Shown one piece after another: positions 25,129 to 33,055 of a stretch of 55,630 bases of DNA. Numbering within the stretch: the stretch's first letter is position 1; every line of letters begins with the position of its first letter. The position numbers and the translations under genes were made by a program. Under the pieces are notes generated by a model, which was not told the DNA's origin, did not search any database, and saw only the letters and a list, made by a program, of their open reading frames with translations. The stretch comes from Woeseiaceae bacterium (GTDB taxonomy: Bacteria; Pseudomonadota; Gammaproteobacteria; Steroidobacterales; Woeseiaceae), in assembly GCA_030066735.1 (NCBI GenBank), contig JASJBB010000064.1:1-55630 (forward strand), written 5' to 3'.

Positions 25129-26232
25129 ATGAAACTCTGGAAAAAAATCCTTCTCGGCTTCGCGGCCGTGCTTGTCCTGGCAGTTGGCGCGCTTGCGGCC
25201 ACCATGAGCTACACGGCGCCGTGTCCCGACGCGCCGTCAATAGCCGCGGGCGCCGAAACAATGAAGGCGGTTCGCGCGCGCTGCTACGGTTCGGCTGACG
25301 TCCTGACTTACGAAGACGTCGAGAAACCCACGCCGGGCCCTGACGAGATTCTTGTTCGGGTGAAAGCGGCCGGTGTCAATCCGCTCGACTATCACTTTAT
25401 GCGCGGTTCGCCATACATACTGCGCCTCATGGGCGGCATTGGTGAACCCGACGATCCGCGGGCCGGCGCCGATTTCGCGGGCGTGGTCGAGACCGTCGGC
25501 AACGAGGTCACAAGTTTCGTGCCTGGTGACGAGGTATTCGGCCGCACCAATGGCACCTTCGCCGAGTACGTTACCATCGGTGAGAACAGGGCCGTCGTTA
25601 AGAAGCCCGGCAACGTCAGCTTCGAGCAGGCCGCCGGCGTCCCGATTGCCGGTATTACCGCGCTGCAGGCGCTCGCCGAAAAGGGCGGACTCGAGGCGGG
25701 CCAGGACGTGCTGATCAACGGCGCCTCGGGCGGCGTCGGCACTTTTGCCGTGCAGATAGCCAAGGCGATGGGCGCCAATGTCAGCGGCGTCTGCAGCACG
25801 CGCAACGTCGCGATGGTCGAATCGATTGGCGCCGATCGGGTCTTCGACTACAAGAACGAGAACTACACTGAGGCCGATTCGCGCTTTGACCTGATCGTCG
25901 ACATGGTTGGAAACCACTCGCCGTCAACCAATGTCGACTTGCTCAAGGCGGATGGCGTGCTCGTGCTCGTCGGCGGCCCGAAGGGTAACTGGATTGCACC
26001 GTTCAAGCGTCCGCTGCAGGCAATGGTTGCGGGTTGGTTCGCCGACCAGGAAATCACGACCCTGTTCGCAAGCCTGAGCAAGGAAAACATGCAGACGCTG
26101 GCTGACATGATGGGTGACGGCCGCCTCGTCACGGTCATCGACCGGACCTACACCCTCGAAGACGTGCCGGAGGCCATACGCCACTCCGAGAGCGGCCGGG
26201 CCAGGGGCAAGATCATCATAACGATGGATTGA
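25129..26232 (+). CDS. NAD(P)H:quinone oxidoreductase-like MDR protein with N-terminal membrane segment
   Basis: 367 residues. An N-terminal hydrophobic segment (about 6-25, KILLGFAAVLVLAVGALAA) precedes a complete medium-chain reductase: GroES-like part with AGVNPLDYHFMRG and GADFAGVVETVG, and a Rossmann part with INGASGGVGTFAVQIAKAMGA (about 195-215) and FDLIVDMVG. Zinc ligands are absent, as in quinone oxidoreductase/zeta-crystallin types. ATG 25129 is preceded by GGCGGAGC. The membrane segment is unusual, since most relatives are cytosolic. Substrate not readable. Confidence 0.88.
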   Translation: MKLWKKILLGFAAVLVLAVGALAATMSYTAPCPDAPSIAAGAETMKAVRARCYGSADVLTYEDVEKPTPGPDEILVRVKAAGVNPLDYHFMRGSPYILRLMGGIGEPDDPRAGADFAGVVETVGNEVTSFVPGDEVFGRTNGTFAEYVTIGENRAVVKKPGNVSFEQAAGVPIAGITALQALAEKGGLEAGQDVLINGASGGVGTFAVQIAKAMGANVSGVCSTRNVAMVESIGADRVFDYKNENYTEADSRFDLIVDMVGNHSPSTNVDLLKADGVLVLVGGPKGNWIAPFKRPLQAMVAGWFADQEITTLFASLSKENMQTLADMMGDGRLVTVIDRTYTLEDVPEAIRHSESGRARGKIIITMD

Positions 26233-26264
26233 CAGGCCGCAATTGGCCAGGCAAATACCGTGTA

Positions 26265-26276
26265 CATCGCTCCTAC
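26265..26276 (-). repeat. REP-like remnant
   Basis: GTAGGAGCGATG on the minus strand, the foot of the REP-like element without a matching second arm. It lies in the 65-bp gap before the CDGSH gene. Confidence 0.3.
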
Positions 26277-26297
26277 GTGACGCGATTGGAGAGTGAG

Positions 26298-26951
26298 ATG
26301 GCGAAGAAGACAGTTTTTCAGTATCAAGGAGCCAAGGCGACCGTTTCCTGGAATGGCCGCTTGTGCATCCATGTCGCAGAGTGCGGTCGCGCCAAAGGCG
26401 ACCTATTCGTCGGCGGCCGTGATCCCTGGTGCCAGCCTGATCTCGCGACAGATGAAGAGGTCGCTGATGTAGTGCTTCGATGCCCGACCGGAGCGTTAAC
26501 TGTCGAATTCGCGGACGGCTCAGGCGCGGAGCAACCTGAGCCCGTCAATACGGTGAATGTCGCCTACAACGGGCCACTGTTCGTTCGCGGCAGCCTGACA
26601 ATAGAGGATGTGCCTGCCAATGCGCCGGGGACTGCTTATCGTGCGGCACTATGTCGCTGTGGCAAATCGCGGAACAAACCGTTCTGCGACAATTCGCATG
26701 AAAAAGAAGGATTCTCCGACTACGGCGCCGTCGGCGAGACTGGATCGCAAGAGCATGAAGACGGAGGCGAACTGGCCGTCAAGCCGATAAAGGATGGTCC
26801 ACTGATGTTTAGCGGCAACCTGACGATAAGGAACAGCAGCGGACGTGACGCCTGGCACGGTAGCCGTGTTGCGCTATGTCGTTGTGGACAATCCGCAAAC
26901 AAACCATTCTGTGACGGCGCGCACAAGCAGGCGGGCTTCAAGAGCGACTAG
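26298..26951 (+). CDS. CDGSH iron-sulfur protein with divergent 4Fe-4S domain
   Basis: 217 residues. The N-terminal ~70 residues match the divergent mono-cluster ferredoxin type (Fer4_19): CIHVAEC, WCQPD and RCPTGAL. Two CDGSH zinc-finger-like domains follow: CRCGKSRNKPFCDNSH (about 118-133) and CRCGQSANKPFCDGAH (about 197-212), each with the three-Cys-one-His set for a 2Fe-2S cluster. So up to three clusters are expected. ATG 26298 with GGAGAG upstream is preferred over an extension to 26229. Relatives act in electron transfer or iron/redox homeostasis; the partner is unknown. Confidence 0.88.
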   Translation: MAKKTVFQYQGAKATVSWNGRLCIHVAECGRAKGDLFVGGRDPWCQPDLATDEEVADVVLRCPTGALTVEFADGSGAEQPEPVNTVNVAYNGPLFVRGSLTIEDVPANAPGTAYRAALCRCGKSRNKPFCDNSHEKEGFSDYGAVGETGSQEHEDGGELAVKPIKDGPLMFSGNLTIRNSSGRDAWHGSRVALCRCGQSANKPFCDGAHKQAGFKSD

Positions 26952-26989
26952 ATAGCCGAAGATTCGATTCGAGGTCTGCTGCGGCCGAC

Positions 26990-27028
26990 GCTTCTGGCCG
27001 TTAGCAACCCCAGGCCCTTTGATACACT
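26990..27028 (+). promoter_or_regulatory. promoter-like dispersed element, copy 3 (shorter)
   Basis: CTTCTGGCCGTTAGCAACC (CTGGCCG at 26994) with TACACT at 27023-27028, a spacing of 29 nt rather than 33. It precedes the gene that starts at 27111. Confidence 0.4.
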
Positions 27029-27110
27029 CAGCGACTGGTAATGACTCGAAGGGGCCTCATCACAGGTTCGCGCAACAAGTGAGATCTCTTTTTGGCCGAG
27101 CTCAAGAGCA

Positions 27111-27581
27111 TTGACGTCTGACAGACTAAAACCAGTTTTGGAGCTGGTGGGGTCCGGCGCGGTCCTTATCGGCCTCATATTCGTTGGCCTGGAATTGCGA
27201 CAGAATACGGCGGCCATGGAAGCTGCCAGCCTGCAGAATCAAACCGACGCATCTACGAATTTCCTGACCTTTGTGGCTTCAGATCCGGATTTGGCGCGCA
27301 TCTGGATCGAAGGACAGGACGACCTGAGCAATCTTGATGAAACGGATGCATTCCGCTATTTCTTGCTCACTCGAGCCCGTTGGTTGCGAATGCAGAATGC
27401 ATATCTGCAGTGGCGTCGCGGCATGCTTACTGACCATGACTGGAATTATTACGTGGGCCTGATTTGCGACCCCGCGGCGACTGGCGGCAGGCAGTTCGAG
27501 GGAACCTGGAGCGACCACAGCTCGGCGCTAGCTGGCGATTTCGTCGCATTCGTGGACGAATGCTGGGCGGGCAATCGTTAG
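27111..27581 (+). CDS. membrane-anchored hypothetical protein (RQNTAA family), copy 1
   Basis: 156 residues from a TTG start at 27111; no ATG is available in frame near the conserved region. One N-terminal transmembrane helix (about 11-26, LVGSGAVLIGLIFVGL) is followed by ELRQNTAAMEAASLQNQTDAS and a helical domain with Trp-rich segments. It is a paralogue of the next gene (27744). The family is frequent in marine proteobacteria as unnamed proteins, from memory. Function unknown. Confidence 0.68.
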   Translation: MTSDRLKPVLELVGSGAVLIGLIFVGLELRQNTAAMEAASLQNQTDASTNFLTFVASDPDLARIWIEGQDDLSNLDETDAFRYFLLTRARWLRMQNAYLQWRRGMLTDHDWNYYVGLICDPAATGGRQFEGTWSDHSSALAGDFVAFVDECWAGNR

Positions 27582-27618
27582 CACGAGAGACGACCTGGAG
27601 CAAAGGCGGTACCGACGG

Positions 27619-27663
27619 CTGCTGGTGGCCGTAAACAGACAGCCGCGTGGTCTGAGCTACAAT
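27619..27663 (+). promoter_or_regulatory. promoter-like dispersed element, copy 4
   Basis: CTGCTGGTGGCCG (GTGGCCG at 27625) and, exactly 33 nt on, TACAAT (27658-27663) preceded by TCTGAGC, matching the geometry of the 23001 and 24451 copies. It precedes the gene at 27744. Confidence 0.5.
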
Positions 27664-27743
27664 GATAATTGTCGACCCAAGGCGGTCGCTGCCCAGATAT
27701 AGCTGTGGTTTTGAATTAGCTCTCCGGACGGTCTGCCGAGAAC

Positions 27744-28226
27744 ATGGAACGCTATAGTCGCAAGGACATTTTCGAGTTTGTTGGTGTTGTTGCCATCGTC
27801 CTGTCATTGGCAGCTGTGGCATATGAGGTGCGCCAGAATACTGCCGCTGTCCGTAGCGCCGCGATTCAGGCGGTTTCCGACCAATCCTCACATGCCATTT
27901 CACTTTTTGTTGAGAACTCAGATTTGCGAGATGCAGTATACGCTGCAGATGAAGGCAATGCGGATCAGACGCAGCTCAGACAGGTGAACACATACTACGC
28001 TCTACTATTGCGGCTCCAGATAAACCGGTTTCTTCAATCTGAAGTCGGAGCAATAGACAGACAGGTCATTTTGAAAATGGGTGGCCGCGCGACAGTCTAT
28101 AGTACGCCTTCGTTTCGCAATTACTGGGACAACATAAAGGAAAATCAACCTGCTGATTTTCGTGAGTTCATGGAAAACGAGGTTTTTTTTGAAGAGGTTG
28201 TCGGACCCGATTACACGACTCACTGA
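27744..28226 (+). CDS. membrane-anchored hypothetical protein (RQNTAA family), copy 2
   Basis: 160 residues, starting MERYSRKDIFEFVGVV. One N-terminal transmembrane helix (about 12-27), then YEVRQNTAAVRSAAIQAVSD aligned with the same motif in the gene at 27111, then a helical domain with RFLQSEVG and FRNYWDNI. A tandem paralogue of its neighbour, but clearly diverged and with its own promoter-like element. Function unknown. Confidence 0.72.
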   Translation: MERYSRKDIFEFVGVVAIVLSLAAVAYEVRQNTAAVRSAAIQAVSDQSSHAISLFVENSDLRDAVYAADEGNADQTQLRQVNTYYALLLRLQINRFLQSEVGAIDRQVILKMGGRATVYSTPSFRNYWDNIKENQPADFREFMENEVFFEEVVGPDYTTH

Positions 28227-28301
28227 ACGGTCGCAGCTTCCTCAATAAAACATCTGAGTGACGGCTATCCGCAAGAGCGGCCGCCATGTGATGAATTTGC
28301 A

Positions 28302-28325
28302 TCGCCCGGCGGGGCGGGCTCCTAC
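28302..28325 (-). repeat. REP-like palindrome, copy 3 (holds the DUF2007 stop codon)
   Basis: On the minus strand it begins GTAGGAGCCCGC and ends CGGGCGA, with two mismatches to the other two full copies in the loop region. TAG at 28324-28322 is the stop codon of the DUF2007/zinc-ribbon gene. Confidence 0.75.
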
Positions 28326-28627
28326 TGCGCGGTTCCGCAGTTCCAGCAGGCTGCAAACTGGCCTTCGTTCTCCTCGCCGCACTTGCGGCACTTCCAGTCG
28401 GCGTGCGGACTCTCGTCCACGATGGCCGAGTCGATCAACTGTTTCGCCCGGTCATAGTCGATGTCGTTGATGATCCAGAGTTCCGGCCAGATCTCCTGCA
28501 GCGGCATCTCCCCCGCGATACCGCCCAGGTACTCGTTGCGAAGCTGGCACGGAATCCCCTCACTTTCGAGCAGGTTCTTGTAATGGTTGATCGTCACCAG
28601 GCTTTCGGATGACGTGAGCTTTTTCAT
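28322..28627 (-). CDS. DUF2007 domain protein with C-terminal zinc ribbon
   Basis: 101 residues. The N-terminal part (about 1-70) matches the DUF2007 'putative signal-transducing' type: VTINHYKNLLESEGIPCQL, EIWPELWI and RAKQLID. The C-terminus is a RanBP2-like zinc ribbon, WKCRKCGEENEGQFAACWNCG (four Cys). Its start ATG overlaps the trpA stop (ATGA), so it is translationally coupled to the trp operon. The stop codon is supplied by a REP-like element. The role in tryptophan metabolism, if any, is unknown. Confidence 0.82.
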   Translation of the reverse strand: MKKLTSSESLVTINHYKNLLESEGIPCQLRNEYLGGIAGEMPLQEIWPELWIINDIDYDRAKQLIDSAIVDESPHADWKCRKCGEENEGQFAACWNCGTAQ

Positions 28628-29394
28628 TTACCACCCAGTGACTTCAGGAATGCTTTGGGGCTGCGGCCCTCTTCGAGCACCTCGACCAGCGCCGAGCCGA
28701 CGATGGCTCCGGAGGCGTGTCGGCCAACGTTCGCCACGTCGTCGGCGTTGCGAATCCCGAAGCCGGCGCACACCGGCAGGTCCGAGACCGCTTGCACGTC
28801 GTCGAGATAGTCGGCCAGGTCGGCCGGAAGTCCGGCATCGCCGCCCGTGATGCCGGTAATCGTGACCGCATAGACGAATCCGCGCGACGCATCGCAGAGC
28901 ATTTCGAGCCGCTCTCTCGGCGTCGCCGGCGTCACGAGCTGGATCAGCCCGAGCCCCTGGTCTTCGAGCGCCGCGCGCAGTTCAGCGCACTCTTCGAAGG
29001 GCAGGTCCGGCACGATAAACGCCGATACGCCCGTGGCACGCGCGCGCTCGGCCAGGCGGTCGAAGCCGTACGCCAGCAGCGGATTGAGGTAGGACATCAT
29101 CACGAGCGGCGTGCCCAGCACGCCCGCCATCTCGAGTTCGGAGAAAATCCACTCGAGGTTGACGCCCTCGCTCAGGGCCGCGTGACTCGATCGCTGGATC
29201 GTCATGCCGTCGGCCATCGGGTCCGAGAACGGGATGCCGATCTCGACGGCATCGCCGACGCTCGCGACGGCCTTCAACGTGTTGATGAAGTCGCCGGGCT
29301 CCGGGTAGCCGGCCGTAATGAACGGCACCAGCGCGGGCCGGCCGCTGTGGTTGGCAGCCTTGATGGCTGCCGTCAGTCGTTCATGCGCTGGCAT
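28624..29394 (-). CDS. trpA: tryptophan synthase alpha chain
   Basis: 256 residues. It cleaves indole-3-glycerol phosphate to indole and glyceraldehyde-3-phosphate. Seen: ALVPFITAGYPEP, the catalytic Glu in VEIGIPFSDPMADG (about 50-62), VPDLPFEE (catalytic Asp region) and FGIRNADDV. The start overlaps the trpB end by 14 nt, and the stop overlaps the DUF2007 gene start. Seventh structural gene of the trp operon. Confidence 0.96.
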   Translation of the reverse strand: MPAHERLTAAIKAANHSGRPALVPFITAGYPEPGDFINTLKAVASVGDAVEIGIPFSDPMADGMTIQRSSHAALSEGVNLEWIFSELEMAGVLGTPLVMMSYLNPLLAYGFDRLAERARATGVSAFIVPDLPFEECAELRAALEDQGLGLIQLVTPATPRERLEMLCDASRGFVYAVTITGITGGDAGLPADLADYLDDVQAVSDLPVCAGFGIRNADDVANVGRHASGAIVGSALVEVLEEGRSPKAFLKSLGGK

Positions 29395-30634
29395 GCTTGC
29401 GAATCCTCGGCGGGTACTTGGTCAATGTCGGCATGTCCTTGTCGCCGCGCCCCGAGTTGCCAATCAGCACCCGCTTGCCCGGGTTGGCCTGCGACCACTC
29501 GCGGGCCGCGGCAAACGCGTGCGACGTCTCGAGCGCGGTCAGTATGCCTTCAGTCTCGCAGAGCTCTTCAAGCGCATCCAGCGCCTCATCGTCGCTGGCC
29601 GCAACGTAGGTCACCCTGCCCGTCGCCTGCAGCAGGGCATGCTCCGGTCCCACGCCCGAGTAGTCGAGCCCGGCGGAAATCGAATGCGTTTCCTGCACCT
29701 GGCCGTCGTCGTCCTGCAGGATCATCGTGTACGAACCCTGCAGTACGCCGGGGGTGCCGGTCGCGAGTGTGGCCGCATTCTGGCCGAGACCGCTGCCGGT
29801 GCCGCCTGCTTCGACGCCGATCAGCTCCATGTCGTCGCCGAGCAACGGGTAGAAAAGGCCGATCGCGTTGGATCCGCCCCCGACGCAGGCGAACGTGGCG
29901 TCGGGCAGGCCGCCGGCCTGGTCGAGCATCTGCTGCCGCGCTTCCTCGCCAATGACCGACTGCAGCTCGCGTACCAGGTAAGGATACGGGTGCGCGCCGA
30001 CCGCCGAACCCAGCAGGTAGTAGATGCCGTCCGGATCGCTGACCCACTTGCGCAGCGCCTCGTCGATCGCGGCCCGCAACGTCTTGTCGCCGGACTCGAC
30101 GGCCACGACCTCGGCGCCCAGTCGCGTCATGCGATCGACGTTGGGCGCCTGGCGCTCGATGTCGACCGCGCCCATGTACACGCTGCATGGCAATCCGACC
30201 CGTGCACAGGCCGCCGCCGATGCAACGCCATGCTGGCCGGCGCCCGTCTCCGCAATGACGCGCTTCGCACCCAGTCGTTTTGCCAGCAGCGCCTGGCCAA
30301 TCGCATTGTTGATCTTGTGCGCGCCGGTATGCGCCAGGTCCTCCCGCTTGAGCCAGACCTCGGTGCCCCAGCGCTCACTGAGCCGCGGTGCGTAGCTCAG
30401 CGCCGTCGGCCGCCCCACCCATTCGCGCAGTTCGCGCCGGAACTCGTCCTGAAACGCGGCGTCGTGCAGGAACTCCCGGACGCCCTGCTCGAGTTTTTCG
30501 AATGCCGGCACCAGGGTCTCCGGCACGTAGCGCCCGCCAAAGGGCCCGAATCGTCCCCGCTCGTCGGGCAGCTCGCCGTTGACCTGGGCTTTGAGTAGTG
30601 CCTTTGCTTCTGCGGCACCCATTTGCGACTTCAT
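29381..30634 (-). CDS. trpB: tryptophan synthase beta chain
   Basis: 417 residues. It condenses indole with serine through PLP. Seen: GRFGPFGGRYVPETL, the PLP lysine in REDLAHTGAHKINNA, AETGAGQHGVASA, the phosphate loop CVGGGSNAIG and the C-terminal NSGRGDKDM. The start is ATG 30634 (MKSQMGAAE), sharing one base with the trpF stop (TAATG); a 35-residue upstream extension lies inside trpF and is rejected. It overlaps trpA, with which it forms the alpha2-beta2 complex. Confidence 0.96.
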   Translation of the reverse strand: MKSQMGAAEAKALLKAQVNGELPDERGRFGPFGGRYVPETLVPAFEKLEQGVREFLHDAAFQDEFRRELREWVGRPTALSYAPRLSERWGTEVWLKREDLAHTGAHKINNAIGQALLAKRLGAKRVIAETGAGQHGVASAAACARVGLPCSVYMGAVDIERQAPNVDRMTRLGAEVVAVESGDKTLRAAIDEALRKWVSDPDGIYYLLGSAVGAHPYPYLVRELQSVIGEEARQQMLDQAGGLPDATFACVGGGSNAIGLFYPLLGDDMELIGVEAGGTGSGLGQNAATLATGTPGVLQGSYTMILQDDDGQVQETHSISAGLDYSGVGPEHALLQATGRVTYVAASDDEALDALEELCETEGILTALETSHAFAAAREWSQANPGKRVLIGNSGRGDKDMPTLTKYPPRIRKHASA

Positions 30635-31227
30635 TACTGCTTCTCCGCGGCGCGCGCCGCACTGATGAATTGCCTGATCCTGGTCATGTCCTTCACGCCC
30701 GGCGCTGATTCGACGCCGCTCGATACGTCGACGCCCCACGGTCGAACCGTGGCAATGGCCCGGGCCACGTTGGCAGCATCGAGGCCGCCGGCCAGGATCA
30801 TTTGCCGGCCCTCCGACAGCGACGCTGCCTGGTCCCAGTTTACGGTTTCCCCGGCGCCACTGGAGGGTCCTTCATAGACAAACGTCCCGGCGCTATCTGC
30901 GATCGCTCCACCACCTTGCCGGTACACGGGCCACTTCCCCATACCTGCGGGCACATCCAGCCCGGCGAAATCTTCCGCGTCGGTCTGCAGGACATCGGGC
31001 CCGAATCCCTCCCGAACGGTCTGCCACGCATCGGCCGAGGGATGCCGCATGACGGCGACGCGCAGGACGCCGGCCGGGACGACGGCCGCGGCCGTGACGG
31101 CATCGGCAACGCTGACTTCGCGCGGCGATTCGGCGAACACGAAACCGACCGCATCGGCGCCGGCCGCGACCGCGGCCTCTACGGTTGCCGCGTCGCGCAG
31201 CCCGCATATCTTTACGAACAGGCTCAT
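30634..31227 (-). CDS. trpF: phosphoribosylanthranilate isomerase
   Basis: 197 residues. It performs the Amadori rearrangement of phosphoribosylanthranilate. Seen: the catalytic Cys in VKICGLRDAATVEAA (Cys8), GADAVGFVFAESPRE, LAGGLDAANV and the catalytic Asp in GVDVSSGVES. The usual central Q-L-H-G word is replaced by LQTDAEDF. Free-standing, not fused to trpC. It overlaps trpC by 4 nt. Confidence 0.94.
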   Translation of the reverse strand: MSLFVKICGLRDAATVEAAVAAGADAVGFVFAESPREVSVADAVTAAAVVPAGVLRVAVMRHPSADAWQTVREGFGPDVLQTDAEDFAGLDVPAGMGKWPVYRQGGGAIADSAGTFVYEGPSSGAGETVNWDQAASLSEGRQMILAGGLDAANVARAIATVRPWGVDVSSGVESAPGVKDMTRIRQFISAARAAEKQ

Positions 31228-32030
31228 GCAGCCACTCCGGCCGCGCCGGCGTCGCGCATGGCGGCGACGAGACCCGCGGGGTCGTCGCTGCGCATCAGTG
31301 CGGTGCCGACCAGCGCCAACCGGTAACCGAGCCCCGCTACGTCAGCCGCGTCCGTCTCGCTGTGCAGCCCGCTTTCGGCAACGCAGCGGCCGGCCGGCAA
31401 TGCCGGCGCCAGGCTGGCCAGGCGGTCTGGGTCGACGTGCAGGGTGCGCAGGTTGCGCGTGTTCACACCGAACAACAGCTGGCCGGCATCGGCGCGCTCA
31501 CGGTCGTGCGGATTGTCGAGCAACCCGGACGACCGCGCGAGGTCGTTCTCATCGAACGACTCGAGCAATACGAACATGCCCTGTTCGGCCGCACAGTCGA
31601 GCATGGCGCGCAGCTGGCCATCGTCCAGCATCGCTGCGATCAGCAATACGCCGCTGGCGCCCGCGCTGCGCGCTTCGAGTATCTGCACCGGGTCAACGAG
31701 GAAATCCTTGCGCATCACCGGTGTACCGGGAACCGCGGCCACGACCTCGGCGAGGTGCTCCAGGCTGCCGTCGAACCGGCTGGGCTCGGTCAGCACCGAT
31801 ATGGCGGCGGCACCGCCCGCGGCGTACTGCCGCGCGCGGCTCGTCCGATCGACGCCCTGTCCCGTCAATTCGCCCTCGGCCGGCGAGCGGTCCTTGATCT
31901 CGGCAATGACGTCGAACGTACCAAGCTGCAGCGGCACGACCGGCTTGTCGAGCTGCGCGGCGCCTGGCGTTCCGGCCGCGGCCGCCCGCTCCGCGCTGGA
32001 CGTCGCCATGGTCTGCAGGAAGTCGCTCAT
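31224..32030 (-). CDS. trpC: indole-3-glycerol phosphate synthase
   Basis: 268 residues. It closes the indole ring. Seen: AEIKDRSPAEGEL (catalytic Lys of the first strand; the family usually has SPSKG here), SVLTEPSRFDGSLEHL, MRKDFLVDPVQILEAR, GVNTRNLRTLHVD and VAESGLHS. Catalytic Glu and Lys positions are kept. Its 4-nt overlaps with trpD and trpF indicate translational coupling. Confidence 0.94.
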   Translation of the reverse strand: MSDFLQTMATSSAERAAAAGTPGAAQLDKPVVPLQLGTFDVIAEIKDRSPAEGELTGQGVDRTSRARQYAAGGAAAISVLTEPSRFDGSLEHLAEVVAAVPGTPVMRKDFLVDPVQILEARSAGASGVLLIAAMLDDGQLRAMLDCAAEQGMFVLLESFDENDLARSSGLLDNPHDRERADAGQLLFGVNTRNLRTLHVDPDRLASLAPALPAGRCVAESGLHSETDAADVAGLGYRLALVGTALMRSDDPAGLVAAMRDAGAAGVAA

Positions 32031-33055
32031 GCCGCTCCGAAATGCGCCCGCAGTTTGTCGAGAAACCGGCTCGCGGACCCGTCGTCGATGGCCGCCGCCG
32101 CCATGCTTACGCCGGCTGCCGGATCGTCGACCATGCCCTGCACCTCGAGCACCAGCGAGGTGCCCATCAATAACGCGTCACGATGCGGTCCCGTGTCGTC
32201 GCCCGTGAACACCCGGATCAGTTCGCGCGCATTGTGCCCGGCGTCGCCGCCAGCCAGGTCCTGCGGCGCGCAGCGTGCGAGGCCGTAGTCCCCGGGTGTG
32301 CGGCGCGTCTGCGTTACGTCACCGGGGCGGACGTCGAACAGCACGAAGTCACCGGCCGGCGTCGCCTCGTCCCAGCCGGGCTCGCCGTGCACGACGAACG
32401 CCCGCTCGATGGCCATGCCGGCCAGCGCATCCGCCATGAGCCTCGCAGCGTCGACGCTCCATGCGCCGATAAGCTGGTACGGAGGCGAGGCGGGATTCGT
32501 GAGCGGGCCCAGCATGTTGAAGACAGTACGCACGGCGAGAGCGCCGCGGACCGGCACGACCGCTTTCATGGCGGGGTGGTAGGCCGGCGCGAACAGGAAC
32601 GTAAACCCGGTCGCGTCCAGGCAGTCGATGGCCGCCGCCTTGTCGAGTGGCAGGGTCATGCCGAGGCTCTCGAGCATGTCGGCGCTGCCGGACTTGCTGG
32701 AAATCGACCGATTACCGTGCTTGACCACCCGCGAGCCGCAGGCTGCCGCCAGCAAACCCGTGCCCGTCGACAGGTTGAAGCTCCCGGACCCGTCCCCGCC
32801 CGTGCCCACGGTGTCGACGGTCGGCTGCCCCTCGGGAATCCCGGGGTTCACGGCCAGTTCGCGCATGGCCGTGGCGAAGCCGCGGATCTCGTCGGCTGTC
32901 TCGCCCTTGGATCGCAGGCCGGCAAGAAAAGCGCCCGCTAGCGCCTCGGGCATCTCGCCCCCGGCCAGGTCGCACATGAAGTCGTGCGCCTGCTTTTCGG
33001 TCAGCGACTCGCCGTCGAGCAGTGCGTCCAGCATCGCGCTGTATTCGGTGCTCAT
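32027..33055 (-). CDS. trpD: anthranilate phosphoribosyltransferase
   Basis: 342 residues. It transfers phosphoribosyl from PRPP to anthranilate. Seen: [10 protein letters not shown], the PRPP loop [18 protein letters not shown] (about 79-96), [18 protein letters not shown] and the metal-binding acidic segment near [10 protein letters not shown]. Not fused to trpG. It overlaps trpG and trpC by 4 nt each. Confidence 0.95.
   Translation of the reverse strand: MSTEYSAMLDALLDGESLTEKQAHDFMCDLAGGEMPEALAGAFLAGLRSKGETADEIRGFATAMRELAVNPGIPEGQPTVDTVGTGGDGSGSFNLSTGTGLLAAACGSRVVKHGNRSISSKSGSADMLESLGMTLPLDKAAAIDCLDATGFTFLFAPAYHPAMKAVVPVRGALAVRTVFNMLGPLTNPASPPYQLIGAWSVDAARLMADALAGMAIERAFVVHGEPGWDEATPAGDFVLFDVRPGDVTQTRRTPGDYGLARCAPQDLAGGDAGHNARELIRVFTGDDTGPHRDALLMGTSLVLEVQGMVDDPAAGVSMAAAAIDDGSASRFLDKLRAHFGAA

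Noticed and set aside
22997-27663. Integron cassette array (attC sites) as the explanation for the orphan genes
   Set aside because: The repeated element lacks the GTTRRRY/RYYYAAC core pair and paired inner sites, it sits upstream of a -10 box, and no integrase is present.
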